DNA of 64,000 nt from 2-12-FULL-60-25 sp003576745 (GCA_030272835.1 SZOQ01000006.1:26358-90357); one strand, 5' to 3'; shown: positions 51,570 through 60,408, counted from the first letter of the stretch. Translations and numbers: made by a program. Notes: generated by a model from the letters alone, not told the origin.

Positions 51570-51597
51570 AGGGGTTCGACTCCCCTTACCCGCTCCA
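51570..51597 (+). repeat. attR (duplicate of the tRNA-Gly 3' end)
   Basis: 28 nt identical to 48864-48891. The 5' part of a tRNA is absent here. 51312-51569 holds no convincing gene. Confidence 0.88.
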
Positions 51598-51636
51598 ACA
51601 AATCCGCTCCGGCATCTGCCGGGGCGGATTTGTTTT
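51598..51636 (+). terminator. Original tRNA-Gly terminator, now after attR
   Basis: ACAAATCCGC pairs with GCGGATTTGT over an inner TCCGGCA/TGCCGGG stem, then TTTT. Confidence 0.9.
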
Positions 51637-51881
51637 AGAGATGTTGGGGAGTCGAAGGGTATCCGAGACGACCCGCGGTGCGGGTCGGCGAGGAACCCGG
51701 GCCGCGGAGGAGATGCGAGCGGGCCCCACGAAGTGGGCAGCGGCGGTGCGCTTGACGCTCCGCGTCACAGCGAGGTAACCTGGGTCTTGCTGGCTCCGCG
51801 CCTCGATCCAGACCACCTCGGAGGGTCTCGACCGGGGCGTGGTCGCGGTGATCGGCCTTGTTGTCATCGTGTTGCTTCACG

Positions 51882-52116
51882 GTGACCGAGGGCGACCTCG
51901 CGCGCGGCAGGTACCAACTGCCGCGCGACGCGATCGCGCCCCGGGTTGTTCAACCGCCCCTTCCTCTCCATTGCCGGAAAATACGATCTGCTGGTTCCTG
52001 CGGAACGCTGCCGGCATCCGCTTGCGGAATACCGCGTCGCGGGCACCGACCACACCGGCCTTTTGTTCAGAAAAGACGTGTTCAATCTTGTCCATCAATT
52101 CATCGCGGCGCACTAG
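51882..52116 (+). pseudogene. Gene remnant, alpha/beta-hydrolase-like C-terminus
   Basis: Two natural-looking segments lie in different frames: TEGDLARGRYQLPRDAIAPR (from 51882), then from 51946 LSIAGKYDLLVPAERCRH and VAGTDHTGLLFRKDVFNLVH, which resembles the Asp- and His-containing end of an alpha/beta hydrolase. A frameshift lies near 51940 and no catalytic Ser region is seen. 51637-51881 holds no other gene. Family assignment is tentative. Confidence 0.35.
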
Positions 52117-52123
52117 CCGCGAT
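52102..52123. terminator. Bidirectional hairpin terminator
   Basis: An 8 bp perfect stem ATCGCGGC/GCCGCGAT with A/T flanks, directly after the SLT gene. Confidence 0.7.
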
Positions 52124-52127
52124 AATT

Positions 52128-52619
52128 TTATTGATACATGGCCCAGCAGGGCCTTGAAGAGGCCCAGGGAATGGTTCCGTATTTTTCGTATAAATGAATT
52201 GCCATGTCGATATTGGCATACGGATCCTCTTTGCGATGGCCTTCCTGATAGGCATTCGTGAGCCGTTCGGTGCCGTCGATAATCTGAAAATAGCCGTATG
52301 CGGAAGACCGCGCGTTCTTCACCATGCGCCACTTGCTTTCGCAATAGGCAATGCGGTCGAGCAACCGGTAATTCAACCCCCCCTCCTCGGAACGAAGCTT
52401 TAAGTATTCGCGGGGGAACGGCTTAAGCGATGCCGCGCGCATGTCCTGATTCTCCAAATCAAGAAGCATGGTCGCGAACGGCTCCGCATCATGCGACAAT
52501 ATGCGATCGCGCGAGATTTCCTGCGGCACAAGAAAAGCGCGCGTTTGCGCAGACACGGCATGATCGTATGCCACGGAACCGGCAACCATAATGGTGCCTG
52601 CCGCAAGGGAAAGAAACAT
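52128..52619 (-). CDS. Lysozyme-like/SLT transglycosylase domain protein
   Basis: The 163-residue exported protein has a signal segment (MFLSLAAGTIMVAGSVAY) and an SLT fold with Glu in LLDRIAYCESKW, SSAYGYFQI and DPYANIDMAIHLYEKYGTIP. It probably cleaves peptidoglycan. GGGAGG 8 nt before the ATG decides this start; a 54-residue longer form from 52781 is possible. Confidence 0.8.
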   Translation of the reverse strand: MFLSLAAGTIMVAGSVAYDHAVSAQTRAFLVPQEISRDRILSHDAEPFATMLLDLENQDMRAASLKPFPREYLKLRSEEGGLNYRLLDRIAYCESKWRMVKNARSSAYGYFQIIDGTERLTNAYQEGHRKEDPYANIDMAIHLYEKYGTIPWASSRPCWAMYQ

Positions 52620-52955
52620 GGTTTTTACCTCCCGCCGCAACAACGGCGCTTTGTTCGGACGTCGTACAACAGCGGCGCTCCGATGAGAACCCTTTCGAAC
52701 GCGCGATCGGTGAATCCGCATGTCGGTATGTCCCCGGGCATTCGCGATGGTAACCCATCGCAATGCACCCACAGCGTGCATGGTACGAGAAAAACACGGC
52801 GAAGGAAAGAATAAGATGAGGGCATAGGACGTGGGACATAGGTGTGGGGAAGGAAGTGAATTCTTCTACAAGACCTACGCCTATGTCCCACGTCCTACGT
52901 ACTCTTCACTGACCCTCGCGTACCGCTTCCCGTCCTCCCTTGCTACACTGTCGCC
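52620..52955. repeat. Spacer ending in word-repeat blocks
   Basis: CATAGGACGTGGGACATAGG (about 52823-52842) and CCCACGTCCTACGTACTC (about 52885-52902) form an inverted pair of word blocks. No gene except the possible SLT N-terminal extension. The polX -10 TGCTACACT ends at 52949. Confidence 0.55.
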
Positions 52956-54722
52956 ATGAAACCCACCGGATACGAAGCCCAAAAGCTCGCAAAAATCTTT
53001 TTCGAAATGGGCTATATCCTCGACATGCAGGGCGTGGCATTTAAGCCGCGCGCCTATGAAATGGCCTCGGAGGTCCTGATCGCGCTCGGGGACGAGGTCA
53101 AAGAAACCTGGAAGCAGGGCGGCAAAAAGGCGTTGGACGAACTCCCGGGTATCGGAGCGAGCATGGCGGAGAAAATCGACGAATTTTATCGCACCGGGCG
53201 TGTGAAGGAATATGAAAAGATGAAGAAAACCTTTCCCGTGGACATCTGGAGCCTCGCATCCATCGAAGGCGTGGGCCCAAAAACCATCAAAGATTTCTAC
53301 AAAAACCTAAAGGTGAAGAGTATAAAGGACCTCGAAGCCGCCATCAAAAAGCACAAAATCCAAAAGCTCAAAGGATACGGAAAGCAGAGCGAAGAAAACA
53401 TCGCGCGCGGGATCACCATGAAAAAACAAGCAAGCGGACGGCGCCTGCTCGGCGACGTGCTCCCCATTGCGGAAGGGATGGTAGAAAAACTCAAGCGTGT
53501 AAAGGGCGTGAAACATTGCGCATATGCCGGATCGCTCCGACGACGCAAAACAACCATTGGCGACATCGACATTGTGGCCACAGCGGATACGCCCAAACGC
53601 ATCGTGGACGCCTTTTGTTCCCTGCCGGAAGTTCAAAGTGTGCATGAAAAAGGAAAAAACCGCGCATCCGTCCGACTCGCTATCGGCATGGATGCGGATA
53701 TTCTTGTGGTTCCCGACAAGGTGTATGGCGCCGCGCTCCAGCACTTTACGGGCGACAAGCGCCACAATGTCCTGCTCCGGCAATATGCCCTCGGGAAGGG
53801 CTATACCTTGAGCGAGTACGGCATTTTCAAACGCGGCAAAGGCAAACACAAAGGGTCCAAGCTCATTCCCTGCAAAACCGAGGACGTCATATACAACAAG
53901 CTCGGACTTGATACACCGCCGCCGGAGATACGCATAGGCGAAAACGAGATTGAAGCCGCGGAAGCGCACAGCCTCCCAAAACTCATCCCCTACGGATCCG
54001 TAAAAGGCGATTTGCAGGTGCAAACAAACTGGACAGACGGCCGCGCATCCATTGCCGACATGGCAACAGCCGCAAAAAAAACCGGCCTGTCCTACATGGC
54101 TGTCACCGATCACACCAAGGTCCTCGCCTTCATTCACGGACTGGACGACGCAGGCGTAGAAAAACAAATCCGCGAAATCAAAAAACTGAACGCATCCCTA
54201 AAAGGCTTCCGCATCTTCACCGGCACGGAATGCGACATCGCTAAAGACGGATCATTGGATTTGGAAAACCGCACGCTCGCGAAACTTGAATGGGTCGGCG
54301 TGTCCGTGCACTCCGCCTTCCGTTTGCCGGCAAAGGAACAAACAAAACGTATCGTGCGCGCCATTTCCAACCCAAACGTGGACTGCTACTTCCATCCATT
54401 TGCGCGCATTATCGGCGAGCGAGAACCTATTGAATTCGATTTTGCCGAAGTGCTCGCCGCCGCCAAACAGCATGAGGTCGCGCTTGAAATCGACTGCTAT
54501 CCTGACCGCTCGGATTTGGACGCGCAATTCGTGCGCGAAGCCGTTAAAGCCGGGGTCAAGCTTGTCATTAATACGGATGCGCATGCTCCCGAGCATTTTG
54601 ATTTTCTTCCGCTCGGCGAAGCGCTCGCCCGCCGTGGCTGGGCGAAGAAAAGCGACATCCTGAACACGAAGAACGCAAAGGAACTTGAAGCGTATCTCCG
54701 AAAAAAACGGAAGCGAGGTTAA
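52956..54722 (+). CDS. polX: DNA polymerase X family with PHP domain
   Basis: The product has 588 residues. It carries HhH motifs (ELPGIGASMAEKI, IEGVGPKTIK), the polymerase palm with Asp203/Asp205 in GDIDIV and Asp248 in DADILV, and a C-terminal PHP domain (about 345-580). The PHP motif I reads GDLQVQT (Q354, Q356) where metal ligands usually form HxH; TDHT and NTDAH remain. Polymerase in base-excision or gap repair is expected; 3'-5' exonuclease activity of the PHP part is doubtful. The ATG lies 6 nt behind its -10. Confidence 0.93.
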   Translation: MKPTGYEAQKLAKIFFEMGYILDMQGVAFKPRAYEMASEVLIALGDEVKETWKQGGKKALDELPGIGASMAEKIDEFYRTGRVKEYEKMKKTFPVDIWSLASIEGVGPKTIKDFYKNLKVKSIKDLEAAIKKHKIQKLKGYGKQSEENIARGITMKKQASGRRLLGDVLPIAEGMVEKLKRVKGVKHCAYAGSLRRRKTTIGDIDIVATADTPKRIVDAFCSLPEVQSVHEKGKNRASVRLAIGMDADILVVPDKVYGAALQHFTGDKRHNVLLRQYALGKGYTLSEYGIFKRGKGKHKGSKLIPCKTEDVIYNKLGLDTPPPEIRIGENEIEAAEAHSLPKLIPYGSVKGDLQVQTNWTDGRASIADMATAAKKTGLSYMAVTDHTKVLAFIHGLDDAGVEKQIREIKKLNASLKGFRIFTGTECDIAKDGSLDLENRTLAKLEWVGVSVHSAFRLPAKEQTKRIVRAISNPNVDCYFHPFARIIGEREPIEFDFAEVLAAAKQHEVALEIDCYPDRSDLDAQFVREAVKAGVKLVINTDAHAPEHFDFLPLGEALARRGWAKKSDILNTKNAKELEAYLRKKRKRG

Positions 54723-54725
54723 GCA

Positions 54726-54754
54726 TTGAAAAACCGATCTGAATCCGGTATTGT
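54726..54754 (+). promoter_or_regulatory. tRNA-Leu promoter
   Basis: TTGAAA, 17 nt, TATTGT. Confidence 0.65.
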
Positions 54755-54765
54755 CGCACGGCCAC

Positions 54766-54849
54766 GGGCCCGTGGCGGAATGGTATACGCAGGGGTCTTA
54801 AACACCCCGGCCGCAAGGCGTGCAGGTTCGAGTCCTGCCGGGCCCACCA
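54766..54849 (+). tRNA. tRNA-Leu (TAA), CCA encoded
   Basis: Acceptor GGGCCCG/CGGGCCC, anticodon loop CTTAAAC in GGGGT/ACCCC, a long variable arm and T arm TGCAGG-TTCGAGT-CCTGC. A terminator follows after 2 nt. Confidence 0.95.
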
Positions 54850-54851
54850 TG

Positions 54852-54877
54852 AAAAAACTGCCGTCAGGCAGTTTTTT
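54852..54877 (+). terminator. Terminator of tRNA-Leu
   Basis: AAAAAACTGCC, GTCA loop, GGCAGTTTTTT. Confidence 0.92.
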
Positions 54878-55322
54878 ACTGTATTCCCCATTCCTGCTTC
54901 AACACATTCACATGCTGTTCGCGAACCGCGGCCTCGCGTTTGAGCGTTTCTCCGGAAGCGCCCGCATGCTTGCGGAGCCGCCGTTCCTCGTCGTTCAAAA
55001 GTTCGATAAAAGAAATGGCGGATGCGGCCATGTCCCGGGTTTCTTCTTCAACGGTGAGCTGGTCTCTCATGTCTTGCATGGCCTGCGGATCCAAAAGCGG
55101 CGGCCGGGTTGCCACGAGAAGATCCAGGGTTTCGATATCGGAAGGTTTGAGTCGCCTTCTTGCATTCCGAATCGCTTCGAGGCGAAGAAGATCGTCTAAG
55201 AACGAATTGCGCAGTCCCTCAATGCGCTCCTGAAGCTCTTCGCGTTCCCGCGCCGATTCTTTAGGCTTCGAAGGCCGCTTTTCCAGAGCCGACGATTCAG
55301 GCACCTGTTCGTATCCGGCCAT
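54876..55322 (-). CDS. Hypothetical helical protein
   Basis: The 148-residue protein is nearly all charged helix (REREELQERIEGLRNSFLDD; EERRLRKHAGASGETLKREA), with no membrane segment. No family was recognised. It starts 1 nt after the stop of the 55324-55542 gene, so they are cotranscribed. Confidence 0.6.
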   Translation of the reverse strand: MAGYEQVPESSALEKRPSKPKESAREREELQERIEGLRNSFLDDLLRLEAIRNARRRLKPSDIETLDLLVATRPPLLDPQAMQDMRDQLTVEEETRDMAASAISFIELLNDEERRLRKHAGASGETLKREAAVREQHVNVLKQEWGIQ

Positions 55323-55323
55323 A

Positions 55324-55542
55324 TCATTGTCCGTTCAACTGCCTCGCAAGCCATTCCAAGCGCGACACGCCTTCGGGCGCCTGGGATTGCAGGGCGCGCA
55401 GAATGCGCTGCTGGCTTTCAGTCATGCGATTGATGCGCGACGTCATCATATCCAGATGATGGGAAATGGCGGACACGGTATCCTGCCGCGCTGTCGGAAG
55501 CGGCCGCGAGAGCGTCCGGCGCGGCGGCAAAGACGGATTCAT
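55324..55542 (-). CDS. Small hypothetical protein
   Basis: The 72-residue protein has a helical centre (AISHHLDMMTSRINRMTESQ) and ends SRLEWLARQLNGQ. The start at 55542 follows CATACT and a GGGAG-like site; a longer upstream frame is less protein-like. First gene of a two-gene unit. Confidence 0.55.
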   Translation of the reverse strand: MNPSLPPRRTLSRPLPTARQDTVSAISHHLDMMTSRINRMTESQQRILRALQSQAPEGVSRLEWLARQLNGQ

Positions 55543-55621
55543 GCTCCCTAGTATGCCATACGCGCTTGAAGCTATGCGAAAAGCATGATTGACTATGTGC
55601 CGCACCTTCAGAGGAGGATTC

Positions 55622-55963
55622 ATGAAACGAAGCAAACCGAAAAAGCCCTCGAACAAACTGAAACGGACGGAACGAAGAAAATGCAATGAAGGGCCCGCGG
55701 CTCAAGGCCCGCGGCTCACGGCTCATTCCCCCTTCCCCGAACACGGCCTTCATGCCTCAAGCCCCGTCGACCTTGCGGAACGCATGGACGGACTGCCGTC
55801 CACGGACCGCTCGCCGCTTCGGCTCGTGAAAAAAACGAACATTGTCGATTTCTCCGGACGCGCGCGGCAACGGCGAAGCATCAGCCTCGGCGATACCGAG
55901 GAACGCCTGGACCGTTTTCTGGACTCGGCGTATCCGGAAACGGATGCCGATCTCATCGCCTGA
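55622..55963 (+). CDS. Small basic hypothetical protein
   Basis: The 113-residue protein has GAGGAGG 4 nt before the ATG. The N-terminus is Lys/Arg-rich (MKRSKPKKPSNKLKRTERRK); residues about 22-40 are encoded by word-repeat-like DNA (55693-55735). The C-terminal half (NIVDFSGRARQRRSISLGDT) is the likely ancestral part. No family was recognised. Confidence 0.55.
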   Translation: MKRSKPKKPSNKLKRTERRKCNEGPAAQGPRLTAHSPFPEHGLHASSPVDLAERMDGLPSTDRSPLRLVKKTNIVDFSGRARQRRSISLGDTEERLDRFLDSAYPETDADLIA

Positions 55964-55975
55964 CCCATCTCTAGC

Positions 55976-56011
55976 AAATCCCCGCCCGACGCTGCTCCGG
56001 TGCGGGGATTT
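55976..56011 (+). terminator. Terminator before ruvB
   Basis: AAATCCCCGC with GCGGGGATTT, then TTT. Confidence 0.9.
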
Positions 56012-56049
56012 TTGCGTTCAACGCGCGCGCTGGGTAACCTCCCTGGAAT

Positions 56050-57072
56050 ATGGAAGACGCCCGGAAAGACGTATCGCCCGTAGACGCCTCGGCACAGCCG
56101 GAAGACGCGGGCATGGAGCTGTCCCTCCGGCCAAAATCCCTGTCGGAATTTATCGGTCAGCCGAAGGTAAAAGAGAATCTCTCGATTTTTTTAGAGGCGG
56201 CAAAACAGCGCGGCGAACCGTGCGAACATGTATTGCTCTACGGGCCGCCGGGCCTCGGAAAAACCACGCTCGCGCACGTGATCGGCAATGAAATGGGCGC
56301 GCATACCAAGGTGACGAGCGGGCCTGCGCTCGACCGCGTGGGGGATTTGGCCGCCATCCTCACCAATCTGGAGGAAGGCGACGTGCTGTTCGTGGACGAA
56401 ATCCACCGCATGAATCGGACCATCGAGGAAGTGCTGTATCCGGCCATGGAAGACTATGCGCTCGACATCGTTATCGGCAAAGGCCCCACGGCCCGAACGC
56501 TTCGCCTCGACTTGAAACGATTTACGCTGGTGGGCGCAACCACGAAATTAAGCCTGCTCTCGGCGCCGCTCCGCGACCGGTTCGGATCCGTGTATCATCT
56601 CGATTTTTACGGCGAGGACGAAATGACGAGCATTGTCCGGAGATCCGCGGCCCTGCTCGATATTCCCATCGACCACGCGTCGGCGCGCACCATTGCCGGC
56701 CGCTCCCGACGGACGCCGCGCATCGCGAATCGTCTTCTAAAACGCGCCCGCGACTACGCGCAGGTAAGGGGGGATGGTACACTAACGCCATCGGTGGTCA
56801 TAGACGCGCTGGAACGGCTCGACATCGACCCGCGAGGACTGGATCAGGCGGATCGTGCCCTGCTCCGCGCGCTCATCGAAAAATTCCGCGGAGGTCCCGT
56901 GGGGCTCACCACGCTCGCGGCCGCAACATCGCAGGAAGTCGATACCGTTGAAGAAGTCATCGAACCGTTTCTCATGCAGGAAGGTATGATTGAACGGACA
57001 TCCCGCGGACGCATGGCCACGCCGATTGCCTACAAGCATCTCGGCATGGAGCAGCCGGGGTCTTCGCAGTAG
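56050..57072 (+). CDS. ruvB: Holliday junction helicase RuvB
   Basis: The 340-residue AAA+ motor has Walker A GPPGLGKT (65-72), Walker B DEIH (116-119), sensor-1 GATT and the C-terminal winged helix (EEVIEPFLMQEGMIERTSRG). A TAACCT -10-like element lies 9 nt before the ATG. ruvA is not in the window. A TAGGGGCGCAG/CTGCGCCCCTA hairpin overlaps the stop (57070-57095). Confidence 0.97.
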   Translation: MEDARKDVSPVDASAQPEDAGMELSLRPKSLSEFIGQPKVKENLSIFLEAAKQRGEPCEHVLLYGPPGLGKTTLAHVIGNEMGAHTKVTSGPALDRVGDLAAILTNLEEGDVLFVDEIHRMNRTIEEVLYPAMEDYALDIVIGKGPTARTLRLDLKRFTLVGATTKLSLLSAPLRDRFGSVYHLDFYGEDEMTSIVRRSAALLDIPIDHASARTIAGRSRRTPRIANRLLKRARDYAQVRGDGTLTPSVVIDALERLDIDPRGLDQADRALLRALIEKFRGGPVGLTTLAAATSQEVDTVEEVIEPFLMQEGMIERTSRGRMATPIAYKHLGMEQPGSSQ

Positions 57073-57132
57073 GGGCGCAGCATACTGCGCCCCTACTGCG
57101 CGCCCCTACCCCCCACTTCCTACTCCTCCCGT

Positions 57133-57408
57133 ATGATCCCTCTCGGATATTTCCTCATCGCCTGGATTGTCCTGCTCGGCCTGTACGCCGTACTGGTTTT
57201 GCTCACCCTGCTTCAAATGATACGCCACGGACTCCACACGCCGGCGGCCTATATTTCCACGTTTCTCTTTATCATCGTCATCCTTGCCGTGGTCATCGGA
57301 TCCGGATTGTATTTTTCCGGCGTGGACTGGACCGGCGGTATCGATCTTTTGCCCGACGGACTGAACCTGTTCTTCTTCGGGGGAGGAGCAAAAAACATTT
57401 CGCTATGA
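57133..57408 (+). CDS. Small two-helix membrane protein
   Basis: The 91-residue protein has two membrane helices (about 5-29 and 41-63) and a short C-terminal tail. The stop overlaps the next start by 4 nt (ATGA), so the two products probably work together. No family was recognised. Confidence 0.65.
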   Translation: MIPLGYFLIAWIVLLGLYAVLVLLTLLQMIRHGLHTPAAYISTFLFIIVILAVVIGSGLYFSGVDWTGGIDLLPDGLNLFFFGGGAKNISL

Positions 57409-58013
57409 TCGATCTTAGCAATCTGCCGACTTCGCGCCCGGGGGAAGAAAACATTTTTTTCCTGCGAAGGCATTGGTTCGTGCTCATCCCGATTCTCATC
57501 GCCTTTGCCGTCGTGCTCTCGCTCCCCTTTGCCGTGTACGCGCTTCTCCACATCCAGTATCCCCTGTTCTTCCAGGCGCCCGAACGGTTTACGCTCTATG
57601 TGCTCGGATCCAGCATGTTCTTTTTGTATGCTTGGCTCTTCCTGTTCCAGAACTACATCGACTGGTTTTTGGATATCTGGATCGTCACTAATCACCGGAT
57701 TATCAATATCGAACAGCACGGGCTGTTCGGACGCACCATGAGCGAGCTCATGCTCTACAATGTGCAGGACGTCACGAGCGAAGTAAAAGGCATTATTCAC
57801 ACGCTCTTCGACTATGGCGTCATCCACATTCAGACTGCGGCGGAAACCACGCGTTTCGTGTTCGAGGATATTCCGCATCCGAATCATGTTGCCAAACGCG
57901 TGATCGAACTCGCCAATGAGGCGCGCGTCCAGCACGAGCGCGAGGGGAATATGCCGGCGCAAACGCCGGCTCTGGGCCCGCGTATTGTTCCGCCAAAAAC
58001 ACAAACGAGCTAA
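57405..58013 (+). CDS. Bacterial PH-domain membrane protein (bPH2/YdbS-like)
   Basis: The 202-residue protein has two membrane helices (about 29-51 and 66-88) followed by a PH-like domain with DIWIVTNHRIINIEQHGLFG and ELMLYNVQDVTSEVKGIIHT, typical of YdbS/DUF304. Role unknown. It overlaps the convergent gene by 4 nt. Confidence 0.75.
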   Translation: MIDLSNLPTSRPGEENIFFLRRHWFVLIPILIAFAVVLSLPFAVYALLHIQYPLFFQAPERFTLYVLGSSMFFLYAWLFLFQNYIDWFLDIWIVTNHRIINIEQHGLFGRTMSELMLYNVQDVTSEVKGIIHTLFDYGVIHIQTAAETTRFVFEDIPHPNHVAKRVIELANEARVQHEREGNMPAQTPALGPRIVPPKTQTS

Positions 58014-58447
58014 ATGCCCGTTCGGAATTTTCTCTGCAAAAGTTTCGGGTTTTTCAACTCGGACGGCAATTTCGCCAGTTCGAGTTTTTGAATGTCGTCG
58101 GAATGAATATCAGCCTCTGATTCCTCGTCGATCTCTGGCGCTTCTTCATTGCCATGCCGCTTCATACGCGCAATGGATGTTCCCCGCTCGGCTGCCTCCG
58201 TGCGCCGTCGTTCCAGCTCTTTGCTGATTCCACCCTTCGGGGGATGTTCGACTGCGCCTCGACGAAGAACGCTCTCCGCCGCATCCATGCGACGCCCCTC
58301 TTCCAAGCGCTGTTTTGCTTGTATCGCCCGCATCTGCGCCTTTGACGCAGAACCTGCCGTCGTGGCGGCCTTTGCCATGCGGATTTCCTGCCGTTTGGCG
58401 GCATATCCGCCAGCTCCTTTCATGGGGATGCGTGGGAGTTGCGCCAT
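58010..58447 (-). CDS. Hypothetical helical protein
   Basis: The 145-residue protein is Ala/Arg/Glu-rich, mostly helical and probably partly disordered (KRQEIRMAKAATTAGSASKA). It lies 14 nt downstream of the SpoIID gene. No family was recognised. Confidence 0.55.
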   Translation of the reverse strand: MAQLPRIPMKGAGGYAAKRQEIRMAKAATTAGSASKAQMRAIQAKQRLEEGRRMDAAESVLRRGAVEHPPKGGISKELERRRTEAAERGTSIARMKRHGNEEAPEIDEESEADIHSDDIQKLELAKLPSELKNPKLLQRKFRTGI

Positions 58448-58461
58448 AGATGCTCGTGAAA

Positions 58462-60408
58462 CTAGTAGAAAAGCTGAAGTTCGATTCCGGTATAGAAGTG
58501 CTTCAAAATATCCGCATACCCCTTGCCGTCATTCGCCATACCGAGCGCGCCCGATGCGCTCATGCCTACGCCGTGGCCCCATAACGTTTTTCCATTGTCC
58601 CATGGAACAGATACACCTCGAAGCCACGGGATGGGGTCCCCATACCACACCTCTTCCCATGACCGCGTCCGTCCATCCGAACGGGAGAAATATGGAGTAA
58701 TGGCGAGCGCGCCGTTATATGTGACAATTTGTCCGCGCGTTTCAATGACGGCGCGCACGATTTTCGGACTGCGAATTTCCGCGCCGTATCCGCGATACAC
58801 CTGATCGTATTTTCCGTCCACATGGAAGCGCTCGACCGCATGCTTGGTGCCGCGCTTCCAGTGATAATACGCATACGTGCGCGCGGCGATAAGGAGCGCT
58901 TTCTGATATTCGAGCGGGCTTACATCCGATGTTTCCGCGATGCCGCGCAAATACAATTCCATGGGCAATTCATTAATGGGCCACACGTCTTTGCCCGACC
59001 AGCGGAGTTCCAGAATGCCGCGGAAGGTGTTGTCATTCGCGCCGGGAAGCCATGAAACCGGTCGGTCGAAGTCCGTCATCACGAGCGGCTCCCACGGACC
59101 CACGAGGCTCTGGATCTGATACACATCGGTAGACTGCGTATTGCATCGAGGACCTGTGGCCTGATAGACCCCGTGAACGCGATCAAATCGCACCTTTACT
59201 TCCTCGCCATGCTGGAAGGCGCAGACGGTTTTGCCGTTCTGAAATAAATGGAACGAACCCTGGAGAGAACCTATGATCATCTGATCATCAACAGTACGGA
59301 AAAGTCCCACGCGAATAATAGGTTCATTCGCGATGAAGGCGGAATTTTTCGGAATACTCTCCGCGGATGGCGGGACAATGGACGGGGAAAGCTGCACCGC
59401 TCCGTCCGAGGTGACGGTAACGGGAATATCGACAAATCCGCCCTCCACATTATTCGCGCCATTCGCCACGAGCTGAACGCGTACGGTATACGTGCCGCGC
59501 TTTGGCGGAGCCTGCAGAGTAAAGGTAATAAAGCCGATTTCACCGGGATTTGTGACCGCATCCACGTTTGCGGGGGTGTCGGATGACGTCCAGGACGGGT
59601 GGTATACAGAAAGGAGCGTATTTGTCATGGCCGCCTGAACATTTGCCACCTTGATCGCCATGTTCTTCCAGACTGCGGATCCGCTGTTTTTGAATCCCAG
59701 CGTAATCTTTTTGCTCTCATCTCCTCCGAGCGTGAGCGATTTTTCAGATCGGAGCAGGAGCACGGCTTTCATCGTATTTCCTGATCCGTTCGCAACGGGC
59801 TGAGAGACAGGAGCTGTCGCGGGCGCAGGCGCGGATGGAGGCAGAGGGGCGGATACGGCGGTTCCGGAGCCTTTGGATACGCGGACGGTCACCGTGGTTT
59901 CCGAACCGTACATCCATGCCGTATCTTCCGCAGCCAGGCGGAAGGTTTCCGTATACGTTCCGCTCGCAGAAGGCGCGGAAACATGGAACAAAACCGTTGT
60001 ACTCTTCCCCGGCGCAACCGAGACATCGCTTATGCGCGCAGGCGAATCGGAGGTTCTCCAGGATGCATGGCGGAGCGGGGAGGATGTTTTTCCGGCGAGA
60101 TACAGGGAAACATACGATGTTTTCGCATCGCGAAACCATGTGACCGTTCCCGTATTCGTGTATGTCAAAATGACCGTGCGCGTTTCGCCCGGGCTCATGG
60201 AAAGGTCGAGCGAAGGCTTGTTTACCGACGCTTCATAGCCTCGCGTCGCAAGGGCAATTTGCGGCTGGAAGGTCAGCTGGAGCGGCGCGAGGATGGTTGC
60301 AAGCGAAAGCAAAGCCGTCTGCCATACCGATGCCACGCGCTTCCAAGGCAAAAAACGCGCTCCCCGAGAGCGAAACCCGTATGCGCGGCGGGTTCCTGCG
60401 TTCATCAT
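58462..60408 (-). CDS. Exported SpoIID/LytB-domain protein with Ig-like domains
   Basis: The 648-residue protein has a signal or anchor helix (about 28-46), two NBR1/CARDB-like Ig domains (about 50-150 and 195-310, both with TVTW/SAVWKN motifs and GxYTxTFRL), then a SpoIID domain (about 350-648) with ARTYAYYHWKRG and HGVGMSASGALGMA. SpoIID enzymes trim denuded glycan strands; here it may act at the envelope. The start overlaps the upstream gene's stop (ATATGATG), so translation is coupled. Confidence 0.85.
   Translation of the reverse strand: MMNAGTRRAYGFRSRGARFLPWKRVASVWQTALLSLATILAPLQLTFQPQIALATRGYEASVNKPSLDLSMSPGETRTVILTYTNTGTVTWFRDAKTSYVSLYLAGKTSSPLRHASWRTSDSPARISDVSVAPGKSTTVLFHVSAPSASGTYTETFRLAAEDTAWMYGSETTVTVRVSKGSGTAVSAPLPPSAPAPATAPVSQPVANGSGNTMKAVLLLRSEKSLTLGGDESKKITLGFKNSGSAVWKNMAIKVANVQAAMTNTLLSVYHPSWTSSDTPANVDAVTNPGEIGFITFTLQAPPKRGTYTVRVQLVANGANNVEGGFVDIPVTVTSDGAVQLSPSIVPPSAESIPKNSAFIANEPIIRVGLFRTVDDQMIIGSLQGSFHLFQNGKTVCAFQHGEEVKVRFDRVHGVYQATGPRCNTQSTDVYQIQSLVGPWEPLVMTDFDRPVSWLPGANDNTFRGILELRWSGKDVWPINELPMELYLRGIAETSDVSPLEYQKALLIAARTYAYYHWKRGTKHAVERFHVDGKYDQVYRGYGAEIRSPKIVRAVIETRGQIVTYNGALAITPYFSRSDGRTRSWEEVWYGDPIPWLRGVSVPWDNGKTLWGHGVGMSASGALGMANDGKGYADILKHFYTGIELQLFY

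Larger units (their letters stand above)
48864..51597 (+). mobile_element. Degenerate 2.7 kb integrative element in tRNA-Gly
   Basis: Two 28 nt direct repeats of the tRNA 3' end bound about 2.7 kb. Just inside attL, on the minus strand, lies a tyrosine-recombinase C-terminus remnant, the usual position of an integrase. The cargo is three hypothetical ORFs, a small membrane ORF, and a short promoter-to-terminator unit. Its ORFs use Shine-Dalgarno or non-ATG starts and G/C-rich codons. The original tRNA terminator now lies after attR (51598-51636), while the element supplied a new one at 48901. No replication gene is visible. Confidence 0.8.

Noticed and set aside
51570..51597. Possible second tRNA gene
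   Set aside because: Only the 3' 28 nt of tRNA-Gly are present; there is no D arm or anticodon arm, so it is an attachment site.
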